Source: Arachis hypogaea (taxonomy: Eukaryota; Streptophyta; Magnoliopsida; Fabales; Fabaceae). From it: DNA of 64,000 nucleotides. Below are positions 24,070 through 37,246 of this stretch, one piece after another. Each line of letters begins with the position of its first letter. Positions within the stretch are counted from its first letter, which is position 1. The DNA is taken from positions 17,412,940 through 17,476,939 of the forward strand of contig NC_092051.1 of the NCBI RefSeq assembly GCF_003086295.3, read 5' to 3'. The notes beneath the pieces are model-generated. The model did not search any database and was not told the origin of the DNA. It was given only the letters and a program-made list of their open reading frames with translations. Position numbers and translations under genes: made by a program.

Positions 24070-25697
24070 TCAAGGATTTTTATCTTTGGAACCGACATGC
24101 CTGTCACGCTTCTGGTGTGAATTTGCTTCAGTGGTTACTTGTTCTACTGGGACATCAATTTGAATTGGGGCATTTTCTGCTGGTATATAAGATTTGGTTA
24201 TCCTCTTTGTATCGAAAAATGCATCAGGCAATTCATTTGCTATTCTTTGCAAATGTATAATCTTTTGAACTTCTAGTTCACATTGCCCTGATCGAGGATC
24301 TAAATGCATCAACGATGATGCATTCCAATTAAGTTCCTTTTCAGGAAGCTTATTCTCTCCCCCTAATGTTGGAAATTTTGATTCATCAAAATGACAATCC
24401 GCAAACCGGGCTTTAAATACATCTTCCATTTGTATCTCAAGATACCTCACTATAGAGGGAGAATCATATCCAACATATATCTCCAATTTTCTTTGGGGTC
24501 CCATTTTGGTGCGAATAGGTGGTGCAATTGAAACATATATCGCACACCCAAATATTCTTAAATGGGAAACATTTGGCTGCTGACCAAATGCTAATTGCAT
24601 AGGAGAGAACTGATGGTAACTCGTTGGCCTCAAACGAATATGTGCTGCGGCATGTAAAATAGCATGCCCCCAAATCGAGGTTGGGAGATTTTTCTCATAA
24701 GTAAGGGTCTAGCAATTAATTGGAGGTGTTTAATAAGCGATTCTGCTAACCCATTTTGTGTGTAAACATAAGCTACTGGATGTTCAACACTTATTCTATT
24801 AGCCATACAATAAGCATCAAAGGCTTGGGAAGTAAATTCACCAGCATTATCAAGACAAATTGCTTTGATTGGATTTTCTGGAAATTGTACTTTTAATCGA
24901 ATAATTTGAGCCAGTAATCTCGCAAACGCCAGGTTGCGAGAAGATAATAAGCACACATGTGACCATCTCGAAGATGCGTCTATCAGGACAATAAAATATC
25001 TAAAAGATCCACATGGTGGATGAATAGGTCCACATATATCACCTTGAATCCTTTCTAGGAATTCAGGGGACTCAAATCCAATCTTTACTGGTGATGGCCT
25101 TAAAATTAACTTCCCTTGAGAACATGCAGCACAACAAAATTCACTAGTTTTAAGAATCTTCTGGTTCTTTAGTGAATGTCCATGGGAGTTTTCAATAATT
25201 CTCCGCATCATGGTTGTTCCCGGATGACCCAATCGGTCGTTCCAAGTTATGAATTCATTTGGGCTAGTAAACTTCTGGTTTACAATGGCATGTGATTCAA
25301 TTGCACTAATCTTGGTATAATATAATCTAGATGAGAGTGAGGGCAACTTTTCTAATATAACCTTTTTATTTAAATCATGAGTTGTAATACATAAATACTC
25401 ATGATTTTCCTCATTCATTGTCTCAATATGATATCCATTTCGGCGAATATCTTTAAAGCTCAACAAGTTTCTTCGAGACTTGGTAGACAATAGTGCATTA
25501 TTTATTATAAATTTTATTCTTCCGGGAAACAAAATTATAGCTCTTCTGGAGCCTTCTATCACATTGCCTGAGCCAATAATAGTATTAGCATATTCTTCTT
25601 TTGGCACAAGATGGGTAAAATATATAGTACTTTTAAGAATAGTGTGCGAACTTGCACTATCCGCAAGGCAAATATCTTCAGAATATGTCCTTGCCAT
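24070..25697 (-). pseudogene. Copia protease / integrase (decayed)
   Basis: Two overlapping minus-strand frames (25697-24630 and 24633-24070). The first has a protease-like active site ADSASSHTIL (the usual third residue is Gly or Thr), a GAG-pre-integrase zinc region (RLGHPG, later CAAC), and integrase core acidic residues in GDICGP, LDNAGEF and NGLAES. The second holds the integrase C-terminal part (FGCAIYVSIAPP) and a linker to RT. The one-base overlap between frames is a frameshift near 24633. Order PR-INT-RT-RH is diagnostic of Ty1/copia. Confidence 0.9.
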
Positions 25698-25948
25698 TTT
25701 TCTTCAAAAACAAATGATAATAATAATAAAATGAGTAGAAGTACATGCACAATAAAATTATTCACATGAATATTTAACAAACACATACACATATCAAACT
25801 ATTCCATCATTTATCAAATACCCAATATTTCCTTCAGAATCCTTAAAGAAATTAGATACATCATAATGAGTGGTGAAATTTTCATCATTTGAAACAAAAT
25901 TTGTTTCCTTTCTTTTGTCATCATTTTTCAAGGATGCTTGATAAAGAT

Positions 25949-27595
25949 TGTTGAGTTAAGAAATTAACTAAATTAATTAGTGATGACAAACATTATTTTT
26001 GGGCAAAATAAATAATTAGTGTTGAGTGTTAATAATTATATGTTACTAATTATTTATTATATGTTGCAGGCCAAAATTTAATTTTATAGCCCAAATAGAA
26101 TGTAAAGCAAATGGCAAGAATGGTGGGCTGAAAGCAAAAAATAGAAGTCCAAGAAAAAGCAAGGAAAGAAGCTAGATGGGCCAAACGGGTTGCTTAATGG
26201 AAACCCGATCCAAGCCCGTGTCCATCCCACAAAGCTTCTCATACAAGATTGAAGCCTTCATTCCCTCTCACTTGCTTTTACCAAAGCAACGTTCTTTTCC
26301 CTCTGACCATGTCAAATCACAGAAGTAAGAGAAAGTGCTTAGCTCCTAAGCTATTCAAAGAAGAGGAAAGAAAGAGAAGATTAAGCAAAGAAGGATGAGG
26401 TCTAATCAACCATATCAAGAAAAGATCAGAAAGCTCAAGGTAATCCATTTCCTCTTACATGCAACACACTTTCTTCTCTTCATCTTCAACCCTCTGTATC
26501 TCCGTTTTGAGCTATATGGAAAAGAAGATTTATGTTCCTCTATGCTGTAAATCCACAGTCTCAAACATGTCTTAGGGACCAAGTTAGTTTTCAAGGGCTC
26601 AGATCAAGTTAACCATTAGAAGACTCTTGTGGTTACTGCTTTATGGCTTTCAGTCAAGATGAGGAAGTCAGAAGGAGAGTTTCTACTATGGGGATTAAAG
26701 AAAAAAAGTGAATCTGTGGGTTGGTGAAGCTCAAGGCTCAAGGTGTTGACCTTGGAAGAAGAACCCAGCAACATGCAAGGAGATAAAAGAGGTTTGCTGT
26801 TCATTCAGAAACTAAGGAGAGAAAACCAGTGAATAGTGGTTTTGTTCTGAGAGAGCTCTTTGAAGAAGTTCAACTAACTGGACAGTATAACCTAGTCAAA
26901 GGTGCATTCTGCCAGTATGAAGAACTGAATCAGAGGCTTGCTAATCTGATTTTTCGCATAGCACAGAGGCTGTTGATGAAGTCAATCTCCTTCATGTTTT
27001 ACTGATTGTAATGTACTTTTCTAAGTTTATCTTTCTATAATTTCTTGTGAGAAAAGGCATTGTGAGAAAGCTCAAGTAAAAGCCATGAGTGAAAAAAGGC
27101 CGAGTGATACACTTGAGAGAAAAGCCTAGAGTTATTTTCTGATTTCTTTAGGTTCATTAAGTGTCTTGTATCTTGTATCTATAAGGTATCCCTTTCTTAG
27201 TTGGGTTAGCACTAAGAGGAATAGTTAGGTGTTAGCATAACCAATGTCAAGTTAGGTTAGAACTTGAGTGTGAAAGGATTGGGTCAATCCTGTGAAATTG
27301 GTGTATGTAATACTGTTAACTATAGTGAAATTCTTCCATTGTTGTGGAGGAGACTGGACGTAGGTTGCATAGCACAAGGCAACCGAACCAGGATACATGC
27401 TGGTGTTAGCTTTTCTCTTCTCTGCTGAGTTCTGTTTTCTGATATTCATGAGACAAAAATAAATTGTCTCATAAATTTTCGCTGCTAAGTTCAAACAGAA
27501 CCTAAATTGAAAGTTTGCTTTAAAAGGGTAATAACAAAAACTTAAAAGGAAGGCATAGATTTAACCCCCCTTCTCTAAGCCTACCACAACCTTCA
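25949..27595 (+). repeat. 5' LTR of Sirevirus-type element
   Basis: 1647 bp, TGTTGAGTTAAG to CACAACCTTCA; partner of 34842-36487. Confidence 0.93.
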
Positions 27596-27597
27596 AT

Positions 27598-27610
27598 TGG
27601 TATCAGGAGC
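27598..27610 (+). other. Primer binding site of Sirevirus-type element
   Basis: TGGTATCAGGAGC two bases after the 5' LTR; resembles the initiator-Met tRNA site with one inserted G. Confidence 0.8.
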
Positions 27611-27654
27611 TAAGGTCTCAAGAATCAAGCTTAACCGCTTGGAGCAAAGATCCA

Positions 27655-29712
27655 ATGGCGAACAACTTGGGCACTACCACAGTTGCCTACACCCTCACTG
27701 AAGGCCAGTCAAACAACCGGCCACCTTTCTTCAACGGGAAGAACTGCTCCTACTGGAAAGAAAGGATAAGGATTTTCATCCAATCCATTGACTACAACAT
27801 ATGGAAGATTGTTGTGAGCGGTTCCAAGATCCCAACAAAAATAAGTGCTGATGAAGTGGTGACTCCAAAAGAAGAAGCTGAATGGAATGAAGATGATAAG
27901 AAGAAGATAGAGCTGAATGCTAAAGTAATCAACCTTCTTCACTGTGCTATCAGCTTTGAAGAGTATCGGAAGGTGTCTAGATGCAAGACAGCCAAAGAAA
28001 TCTGGGAAAAACTCTAGGTTACACACAAAGGCACTAAACAAGTCAAAGAAACGAGGATTGATATACTGAGAAAAGAGTACGAGATGTTTAGCATGAAGGA
28101 TGGAGAAAGCATTGATGAAGCGTTTGAGAGATTCTCAATCATAATCAACAACCTTGATGCTATGGGTACAAACTATGCAGAACAAACCTTGGTGAGAAAA
28201 CTCCTTAGAAGCCTCACAAAAGAATGAAAAAACACTGCCACTGTCCTAATCGAGAGCAACAACATAAGTCCCATAACCTATGATGAGTTGAGAGGAAAAC
28301 TCCTTGCCTATGAAGCCACACACACAAACACAGACTCAAAGAAAAAAGGAATAGCCCTCAAGTCACAAATAGAACCGAAAGAGAGTGAGTCTAGTGATGG
28401 TATTTCAAATGATGAGCTTTTATTTTTTGCTAGGAGATTTAGAAGGATGATGAAGAACAAGGACAAATACAAGGGTTTGAGTTCAAAGGAACACAAGATC
28501 GACTTGAGCAAAGTGACGTGCCATCACTGCAAGGAGGCTGGACACTTCAAGCTAAACTGTCCAAAGTTCAAAAAGGAGGACAAAGGAAAGAAGGAATGGA
28601 AAAGAGTACTCATGGCAGCTTGGGAGGATCTTGAGAATAACTCAAATGAAAAAGAAGAATCTGAATAAGATGACAAAGACTGCTTCATGGCTAGAAACAA
28701 CAATCTTGATGAGGTAAATTATTATGATTTGACCATTGAGGACTTGCATGCTATTATTGATGATCTCACTTTAAACACCTCAAAACTGTTTGACAAATAC
28801 AATGAATGCAGATCTGAAAGAGATGTGTTAAGAGTTGAAAATGATTTTTTAAAAGAAAAAGTGAAGGAAACTGAATGTGTTTTGGACATCATTGAAGAAA
28901 ACAGATTTCTAAAATCTGAACTTAAAAAATTAAAAGGAAAGCACATTGTGGATCCTTCTCATGAGTTAATTGCTGAAAATGAAAGATTAAATGATATGAT
29001 TAAAAGGCTGAATGGTGACTTAGCAAAATTTGCTCAAGGTTCTAGTAACTTGGACAAATTACTTGCAAGTCAAAGACCATTATTTGAAAAATCTGGTTTA
29101 GGCTACATAGCCAAGGAAGATGCCGTTTCCAATATTTTCTCTATAAAATTTGTGGCTTCTTCATCAAATACCAAAACCATACCAAACAAATCTGGTATTG
29201 AAAATGCTCCAACATTTGAAGAAAAAGTTGATGAAGTATACACAAGTGAAAATGAGAATTCACCAAGAACCGAACCAAATTCAAACAGGCCAGGTTTGGG
29301 ATACATTTCGAAAAATGAGGGAGCTTTCAAGAAACCATTTTTCTATAACAAAACCTCATTTTCGAAAAATCCAAAGATTTTCAAAAATTCTGGTGAAAAT
29401 ATTTTTGCAAAGAGGAATAATCATAACAAAAATCAGTTTGTCAAAAGAAATGCATCTCCTCCAACAACCAGAAAATTTCAACCATTTAATCATTTCAAGC
29501 AATATAACTCACCTAAATTTCAGTGACACACATCAGAAAATCATTGTGTCAATTGCAAGAAATCTGGTCACTCATATGCACAATGCTTCATTGAAAAAAG
29601 AGTTGTAGGAAACAAAGTTTACAATGTTGTTTGTGATTTTAATGCACTTGGGCAACCAAGATGGATTAACTTCAAAGGATCCAAATTAATTTGGATACCT
29701 AAGGCTACTTGA
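27655..29712 (+). pseudogene. Sirevirus gag (long form), interrupted by four stops
   Basis: One reading frame runs from ATG 27655 to about 29712 but is cut by TAG at 28015, TGA at 28225, TAA at 28666 and TGA at 29524. N-terminal part resembles the Copia UBN2/gag domain (PPFFNGKNCSYWKERIRIFI). A first zinc knuckle CHHCKEAGHFKLNC lies at about 28521-28562. A charged, coiled-coil-like middle (28687-29100) follows, and a second knuckle CVNCKKSGHSYAQC at about 29545-29587. Extended gag with a second knuckle is characteristic of Sireviruses. The protein would form the particle; this copy cannot. Confidence 0.85.
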
Positions 29713-31295
29713 AACTCTTCATGCAGATTTGCCTAGCATCCAAGAACAAAAAGGACATGTGGTACATGGATAGTGGATGTTCAAGGCACATGACTGGAAG
29801 GTCAACCTACTTCATCAAACTAAACAAGTATGATGGAGGTTTTGTGACCTTTGGAGACGATGGTAAAGGTAAAATCATTGCTGTTGGAAAAGTAGGTAAT
29901 GAGCAATCTACTTTCATTGATGATGTACTTTTGGTATGTGGTTTGAAGCACAATCTTTTGAGTATAAGTCAGCTATGTGATTTAGGATATTTAGTGACTT
30001 TCAAAAGATTTGAATGCTGTGTTGTTAATAAAAAGACAAATGAAGTGATGTTTGTTGCCAAGCGTTTTAATAATATGTATGGACTTACTCTTGATGAACT
30101 AAAAGATCAAAATGTAGCTTGTCTTCACTCTAAAGAATCTGAAAAGTGGTTATGGCACAAGAGATTGGGCCATGAAAGTATGTTTCAAATAAACAAACTT
30201 GTAAAGAAAGAATTAGTAAGAGGTCTTCCTTTGATAAAGTTTGACAAAGACATCACTTGTGATGCTTGCCAAATGGGAAAACAAACAAAAAGTTCTTTTA
30301 AACCAAAGGAAGACATCTCTACTAAAAGACCACTTGAGTTGCTACACATTGATTTGTTTGGTCCAACAAGAACTCAAAGCCTAAGTGGTAAACATTATGG
30401 TTTAGTAATTGTGGATGACTATACTAGGTTTGGTTGGGTTTATTTCTTGCACACAAAAATGAAGCCTTTTCGGCCTTTGAACCTTTTTGCAAGAAAATTC
30501 AAAATGAAAAGGATTTGAAAATCTCTTCTATAAGAAGTGATCATGAAACTGAATTTGAAAAATAATTTATTTGAATCCTTTTGTGAGGGATTTGGAATAT
30601 CTCACAACTTCTCTTGTCCAAGAACACGACAACAAAATGGTGTTGTGGAAAGAAGAAATAGAAGCATACAAGAGATTACAAGAGCTATGTTATGTGAGAG
30701 TAATGTTCCAAAATTCCTTTGGGCTGAAGCAGTTAACACGGCTTGCCACATTTTGAATAGAACAATCATAAGAAAATTTTTGAAGAAAACCCCTTATGAA
30801 CTTTGAAAAGGTTACCCACCAAACTTAGACTACTTGCACATCTTTGGATGCAAATATTTTGTTTTAAATAACAAGGATAATTTGGGGAAATTTGATCCAA
30901 AGGCGCATGAATGTTTATTTGTAGGATATTCCACAACTAGTAAAGCTTATAGGGTTTATCATCAAGATGCTAGGATTATTGAGGAGTCCATACATGTTAC
31001 ATTTTGTGATACTAACTTGGTGCAAAGCATTTTGGAAGATTGTGATGCAGGAAATCAAGCTCAAAAGCAAGATGAAACCACTCAAAATCATGAAAAGGAA
31101 AATTCTGGTCAAACTGAACCAGAAACTGCAACTGCTGAAAATTCAAGAGACAGTTCCATTTTGTCTCATGAATCTAAAGGAAATCCTGGAAACAGCAGCA
31201 CTCAGAATCCCTTGGCGACTGAATCTGCCACCAAATCCACCAGACCTCGTGAATGGAGGTTCTTGAAGAATTATCCTGAGAAATTTTTTATTTGA
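29709..31295 (+). pseudogene. Sirevirus protease and integrase (decayed)
   Basis: Protease active site MDSGCSRHM near 29770, pre-integrase region WLWHKRLGHES and CDACQMGKQT, then integrase core starting HIDLFGP. The frame ends at TGA 30516 and resumes shifted at 30537, consistent with a small deletion between 30440 and 30495. Integrase continues through RQQNGVVERRNRSIQE (the catalytic Glu) to TGA at 30804, and again at 30834 (FGCKYFVLNNKDNLGKF) to TGA at 31293. Dead copy. Confidence 0.85.
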
Positions 31296-32901
31296 GACGT
31301 TTCTCATGGAGTGCAAACACGGTCCTCCACTAGAAAGGCAAATGAAGGATCAAACATTGCCCTTCTTTCACAAATAGAGCCTCAAAACATCAAGGAAGCA
31401 CTTAGTGATGGAGGATGAGCTTCTTGAGTTTGAAAAGAACCAAGTGTGGACTTTGGTTCCAAGGCCAAGTGGAAAGAAAGTGACCGGCACCAAGTGAATT
31501 TTTTGGAACAAGTTGGGAGAAGATGGTAGCATTGCAAGAAATAAGGCAAGACTAGTGGCACAAGGATATGACCAAGAAGAAGGAATAGACTTTGATGAAT
31601 CCTTTGCCCCTGTTGCCTGAATGGAAGCCATAAGACTTCTCTTAGCTTATGCTGCATTTTGTAGTTTTAAATTATATCAAATGGATGTGAAATGTGCATT
31701 TTTGAATGGTGTGATAGATAGAGAAGTGTATGTGGAGCAGCCTCCTGATTTTGAAAATAAAGAGCATTCTAATCATGTTTTCAAATTATCTAAAGCTCTC
31801 TATGGTTTAAGACAAGCTCCTAGAGCTTGGTATGAGAGACTTAGATTTTTTCTTTTGAAAAATAGTTTTCAAAGAGGTACCACTGATACAACTCTATTTA
31901 TCAAGAATTCTAATGATTCTTTTATTCTTGTCCAAATATATGTTGATGACATTATTTTTGGATCAGCCAATGAACCCCTCTATTCTGATTTTGGAAAACT
32001 CATGACAAGTGAATTTGACATGAGTATGATGGGTGAACTTAATTTTTTCCTTGGGCTGCAAATTAAACAAACTGAAAAAGGTATTTTCATTCACCAAGAG
32101 AAGTATGCCAATGAATTAGTTAAGAAATTTGGTATGGAAAATGCCAAACCCATGGGAACTCCCATGCATCCTAATTCAAAATTAGATAAGGGAGAAACTG
32201 AGAAAGATGTTGATGAGACTAGGTATAGAGGAATGATTGGTTCTCTTATGTACTTAACTTCCTCTAGACCCGATATTGTGCAAAGTGTTGGATTGTGTTC
32301 TAGATTCCAATCCAAACCAAAGGAGTCACATCTTTCAGCAGTTAAAAGGATTATTAGATATGTTAATGGCACATCCAATTTTAGTCTTTGGTATCCTAAG
32401 ATTGATAATTTTTCTGCAGTTGGTTACTGTGATGCAGATTTTGCTGGTGATAGAGTTGATAGAAGGAGCACTTCAGGCCTATGTTGCTTCCTTGGAAAGT
32501 CATTGAATGTTTGGTCAAGTAAAAAGCAACCAATAGTGGCCTTATCCACTGCAGAGGCTGAGTATATTGCTGCTTCTTCTTGTTGTTCTCAGCTTTTATA
32601 GTTAAAAACACAGCTTGCCAATTACAAATTAAATGCTGAAAATATTCCCTTGATGTGTGATAATATGAGTGCCATTAATATTTCTAAAAATCCAGTTTTG
32701 CACTCTAGGACTAAGCATATTGAAGTGAAATTTTACTCAATAAGAGAACATGTCCAAAAGGTGGATATTAGCATTCAATTTGTTAAATCTGAGGAGCAAT
32801 TAGCAGATATTTTCACAAAGTCGTTAGCTGAGGACATATTCTGCATGCTTAGGACTAGCCTAGGAATTTTAAGCTATGATTCATTGTTTGAAAATTACTG
32901 A
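31296..32901 (+). pseudogene. Sirevirus reverse transcriptase and RNase H (decayed)
   Basis: RT N terminus is present but broken by TGA at 31495 and 31618. From 31621 a 326-codon frame carries the RT palm (YQMDVKCAFLNG, KALYGLRQAPRAWYERL, the YVDDIIFGSA catalytic box) and RNase H (GYCDADFAGD, ALSTAEAEYIAAS). TAG at 32599 cuts it; the final part continues at 32650-32901 (CDNMSAINISKNPVLHSRTK, EEQLADIFTKSLAED). Best-preserved part of the element. Confidence 0.9.
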
Positions 32902-34841
32902 TGTGTTTGTTGAAGTCTTTGTCTCATAGGTTCGGATGAGACAATTCTGGGCAGAAGAAGAACTATCACTCTGAATTTTATCTTCTGGGCTCTGAACTTT
33001 CTTGAAATAGGGTTCTGAATTTTTTTTTCCAAGAACACTCTTAACTTGCTGCAATTGCAAACCTATTCATGTATTGTGCATGTCTTTTAACATTTCTCAT
33101 TATCATCATTTCAATTTTCGGAAAACTGCAACTTCTGTTTTAATTGTGCTAATGTCTTGTTTGAGAATTCTATTTTGCAGGTCAAAGAGACATTTGTTGA
33201 ATAAGAAATGAGAGATCTGGTTTTTGTAGTATAAAAATGGACATGGACCATGCTTGAATCTTATTATACATGTGGTCTTTTTTTTGTTTTTTTGTTTTTT
33301 TGAAATCTTCAAGTGATATAAAACTTTCTTTTTGGTCTTAATGATTTTTTACAAAAAAAATTGGTCTTTGCACATTTGTGAGTTTTATTATATAACTATG
33401 GTGTTGCTAATTGAAATATGATCTTTATTTCTCTTCCAAATATTTCTTAGTATTTCAAAACACAATATTTAGTTTTAACATGCCTCTAACATTTTTTTCA
33501 GGTTCTATTTTGTTTTATTTTTCCCACCTTGATGACAAAAAGGGGGAGAAAAATGCATATATAAGGCTTGATAAGACATAAGACTTACTGAGATTATTGG
33601 ATATTAGTTTTGATTAGTCTTGTGTTTGTTAATTGACTTGTGTTTATGAATTGAAATCTGTTTGACTTGTTTGTGAACTAAACTTGGATGACTTTAAGTC
33701 ATTTGAACTTTATATTGTGCTGGTGAATTGTTTGTTACATGCTACCATAGTTTGCAATATGTGCTTGTATGGATTCTTAGACTTTTGTGCAACCATAGAA
33801 TTCTAGATAAGCATGTATATACATTAGATTATTGTATTGGCATTATTGTCTGTGTTCTCAGGTTAAGCGACTTTCATATCTCTACTAGCCAAAAATCTGC
33901 CCTGCTAAATGTTGTCAAGGATGTTGTTCAGAAGTTTTTCTCCCAATCAAATCACTTGATTGCTATGAACAAAGAGCAAAGGAAGCTAGCAAGCAAGCGC
34001 GAAAATTTTCTCCGTAAGCCAAGAGATAGAGTGGCTGTGTTCATGAATTTCCTTGATAACCTTCAAAAGGATGAAGACCCTGCCACTGATGCTGATGAAG
34101 AAGTTGATTCGGAGGGAAATGGTTTGGATGCCTAAGAATTGTTTCATGAAGCTGCTGCTGTCTGCTCATTTTGTCTGATGAATTCTGTTTCTTTTACTAC
34201 TGTTGAACTGTTTTGTTCTCTTGGATGACTGTAATAACTTTGGATAACATTGCACCTTTGTTAATTCATTAGGACTGTGCACTAACTCTCTTCTGCAGGT
34301 TATAAGGTGCTATTTTTGTTGATCTTGCATATTATCCGCTCTTGATGACAAAAGGGGGAGTAATAGCAATAGGATGCTAGATGGTAAATGTGTCCTATGA
34401 TTTCTTTTGGCATTGCTGCAAGCTACTAGTATTTTTTTGGGGATTTTTATCTGATTGCTGCATTATTTTTTTTTGGCATTACTGCAAGCTACTAGTATTT
34501 CTTTTGGGATTTTAGTCTGATTGCTGCATTAAAACTTGAAATCACATGTTGAATCTTTTGGCTACTGATATTAGCTTGATGTTGGGCTGATAATGTGGTG
34601 TTGCTTGTGTGATATCCCTTAGGCAAAATAAATGTGTGTAGCTCTTTATTGTACTCTCTTTAAGTACAATGTAAAACAGGAACAAAGAGGAAAGCATAAA
34701 TCCAGGGGGAGATAATCCTGAAAAAGAAAGGGGGAGCAACATAAAAGTAAATGACAAAAATTAAAGGGAGTTTCTAAACCTTACTCAAATTCATTTCCTT
34801 TTGACTATTTCTTAAATCATGTTTGTCATCAAGGGGGAGAT
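32902..34841 (+). other. Sirevirus 3' region: envelope-like position with repeated polypurine tracts
   Basis: About 1.9 kb between pol and the 3' LTR. Some Sireviruses have an envelope-like ORF here. The only frame of note (33728-34135, 135 codons, acidic C terminus) is unrecognised and may be a C-terminal remnant. Polypurine blocks recur at 33531-33549 (GATGACAAAAAGGGGGAGA), 34344-34360, 34703-34712, 34724-34737 and finally 34831-34840 next to the LTR. Confidence 0.7.
34831..34840 (+). other. Functional-position polypurine tract
   Basis: AAGGGGGAGA one base before the 3' LTR. Confidence 0.85.
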
Positions 34842-36487
34842 TGTTGAGTTAAGAAATTAACTAAATTAATTAGTGATGACAAACATTATTTTTGGGCAAA
34901 ATAAATAATTAGTGTTGAGTATTAATAATTATATGTTACTAATTATTTATTATATGTTACAGGCCAAAATTCAATTTTATAGCCCAAATAGAATGTAAAG
35001 AAAATGGAAAGAATGGTGGGCTGAAAGAAAAAAATAGAAGTCCAAGAAAAAGCAAAGAAAGAAGCCAGATGAGCCAAACAGGTTGCTTAATGGAAACCCG
35101 ATCCAAGCCCGTGTCCATCCCACAAAGCTTCTCATACAAGATTGAAGCCTTCATTCCCTCTCACTTGTTTTTACCAAAGCAACGTTCTTTTCTCTCTGAC
35201 CATGTCAAATCACAGAAGCAAGAGAAAGTGCTTAGCTCCTAAGCTATTCAAAGAAGAGGAAAGAAAGAGAAGATTAAGCAAAGAAGGGTGAGGTCTAATC
35301 AACCATATCAAGAAAAGATCAGAAAGCTCAAGGTAATCCATTTCCTCTTACATGCAACACACTTTCTTCTCTTCATCTTCAACCCTCTGTATCTCCGTTT
35401 TGAGCTATATAGAAAAGAAGATTTCTGTTCCTCTCTACTGTAAATCCACGGTCTCAAACATGTATTGGGGACCAAATTAGTTTTCAAGGGCTCAGATCAA
35501 GTTGACCATTAGAAGACTATTGTGGTTACTGCTTTATGGCTTTCAGTCAAGATGAGGAAGTCAGAAGGAGAGTTTCTACTCTGGGGATTAAAGAAAAAAA
35601 GTGAATCTGTGGGTTGGTGAAGCTCAAGGCTCAAGGTGTTGACCTTGGAAGAAGAACCCAGCAACATTCAAGGAGATAAAAGAGGTTTGCTGTTCATTCA
35701 GAAACTAAGGAGAGAAAACCAGTGAATAGAGGTTTTGTTCTGAGAGAGCTCTTTGAAGAAGTTCAACTAACTGGACAGTGTAACCTAGTCAAAGGTGCAT
35801 TCCGCCAATATGAAGAACTGAATCAGAGGCTTGCTAATCTGGTTTTTCGCATAGCACAGAGGCTGTTGATGAAGTCAATCTCCTTCATGTTTTACTGATT
35901 GTAATGTACTTTTCTAAGTTTACTTTCTATAATTTTTTGTGAGAAAAGGCATTGTGAGAAAGCTCAAGTAAAAGCCATGAGTGGAAAAAGGTTAAGTGAT
36001 ACACTTGAGAGAAAAGCCTAGAGTTATTTTCTGATTTCTTTAGGTTCATTAAGTGTCTTGTATCTTGTATCTGTAAGGTATCCCTTTCTTAGTTGGGTTA
36101 GCACTAAGAGGAATAGTTAGGTGTTAGCATAACCAATGTCAAGTTAGGTTAGAACTTGAGTGTGAAAGAATTGGGTCAATCCTGTGAAATTGGTGTATGT
36201 AATACTGTTAACTATAGTGAAATCCTTCCATTGTTGTGGAGGAAACTGGACGTAGGTTGCATAGCACAAGGCAACCAAACCAGGATACATGCTAGTGTTA
36301 GCTTTTCTCTTCTCTGCTGAGTTCTATTTTCTGATATTCATGAGACAAAAATAAATTGTCTCATAAATTTCTGCTGCTAAGTTCAAACAGAACCTGAATT
36401 GAAAGTTTGTTTTAAAAGGGTAATAACAACAACTTAAAAGGAAGGCATAGATTCAACCCCCCTTCTCTAAGCCTACCACAACCTTCA
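34842..36487 (+). repeat. 3' LTR of Sirevirus-type element
   Basis: 1646 bp, ends CCTTCA followed by the AAGAT duplication. Confidence 0.93.
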
Positions 36488-37186
36488 AAGATCAACTAGG
36501 TGCCTTGGGGTACGACAGGTACGTGACCAATGGCCCTTTCCACCACAACGGAAGCATTTATCCTCAATTGATATACTTTGCCCATTGTTTCTTTCTTTAT
36601 CCCACTTCTGGTGAGATCTTTTCTTATGAACATAATTTCTTTTCCTTCCATAATTTTTCTTGTTATCAAAATCTTGCCATTTACCTCTTCTGGAGTTAAA
36701 ATTTGCCGCATTTGCTTCAGAAAATGGGGCGGCGCTAGCTGGGCACGCTTCATGATTTCTTAAGAGCAACTCATTGTTGCGTTCAGCAACAAGAAAGCAA
36801 GAAATTAGCTCAAAAAAAATTTTAAATCCTTTTTCTCGATACTGCTGCTGCAGGAGCACATTCGAGGCATGGAAAGTTGAGAAAGTTTTCTCTAACATAT
36901 CGGGTTTGAGGAAATATCACATGATTGTACCTTTTTTCAAGGTCTTTCCACAGATCTGCAGGATCTTTTAATATGAGATATTCATTTTTCAATCATACGT
37001 CAAGATGACGACAAAAAAAAAAATCATGACTTTGGCTTTATCCTTCTAGGATGTATTATTTTCAGTCTTAATGGTATCTTCAAGATCCATTGAATCAAGA
37101 TGGATTTTAACATCTAGTATCCCTGATAAATAATTATTTTCAGATATATTAAGAACATTAAATTCAAGATGAAAGAGTTTCGACAT
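36488..37186 (-). pseudogene. Copia gag (minus strand), split by the Sirevirus insertion
   Basis: Starts at 37186 on the minus strand (MSKLFHLEFNVLNISENNYL), loses its frame around 36900-37050, then is readable from 36898 (STFHASNVLLQQQYREKGFK) to a zinc knuckle CFRCGGKGHWSRTC near 36510. The Sirevirus interrupts it just after this knuckle; the continuation of gag (SLKNDDKRKE, then GYLINDG) lies at about 25930-25800. Gag packages element RNA. Decayed by stops and the insertion. Confidence 0.85.
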
Positions 37187-37246
37187 AATGAAAATTTGTT
37201 ACCTGGAGTCTTCCTAAAATTTCGTTAGAGTTTCGTGCTGATAACG

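Larger units (their letters stand above)
25949..36487 (+). mobile_element. Sirevirus-type Ty1/copia element nested in Copia gag
   Basis: A 10,539-bp element with LTRs of 1647 and 1646 bp starting TGTTGAG and ending CCTTCA, flanked by a perfect AAGAT target-site duplication (25944-25948 and 36488-36492). It has a PBS, an extended two-zinc-knuckle gag, pol and a long non-coding 3' region with repeated polypurine tracts, the signature set of Sireviruses. I count about 49 substitutions plus one indel between LTRs (about 3%). The coding regions carry many stops and at least two frameshifts, so it is dead. Confidence 0.93.
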
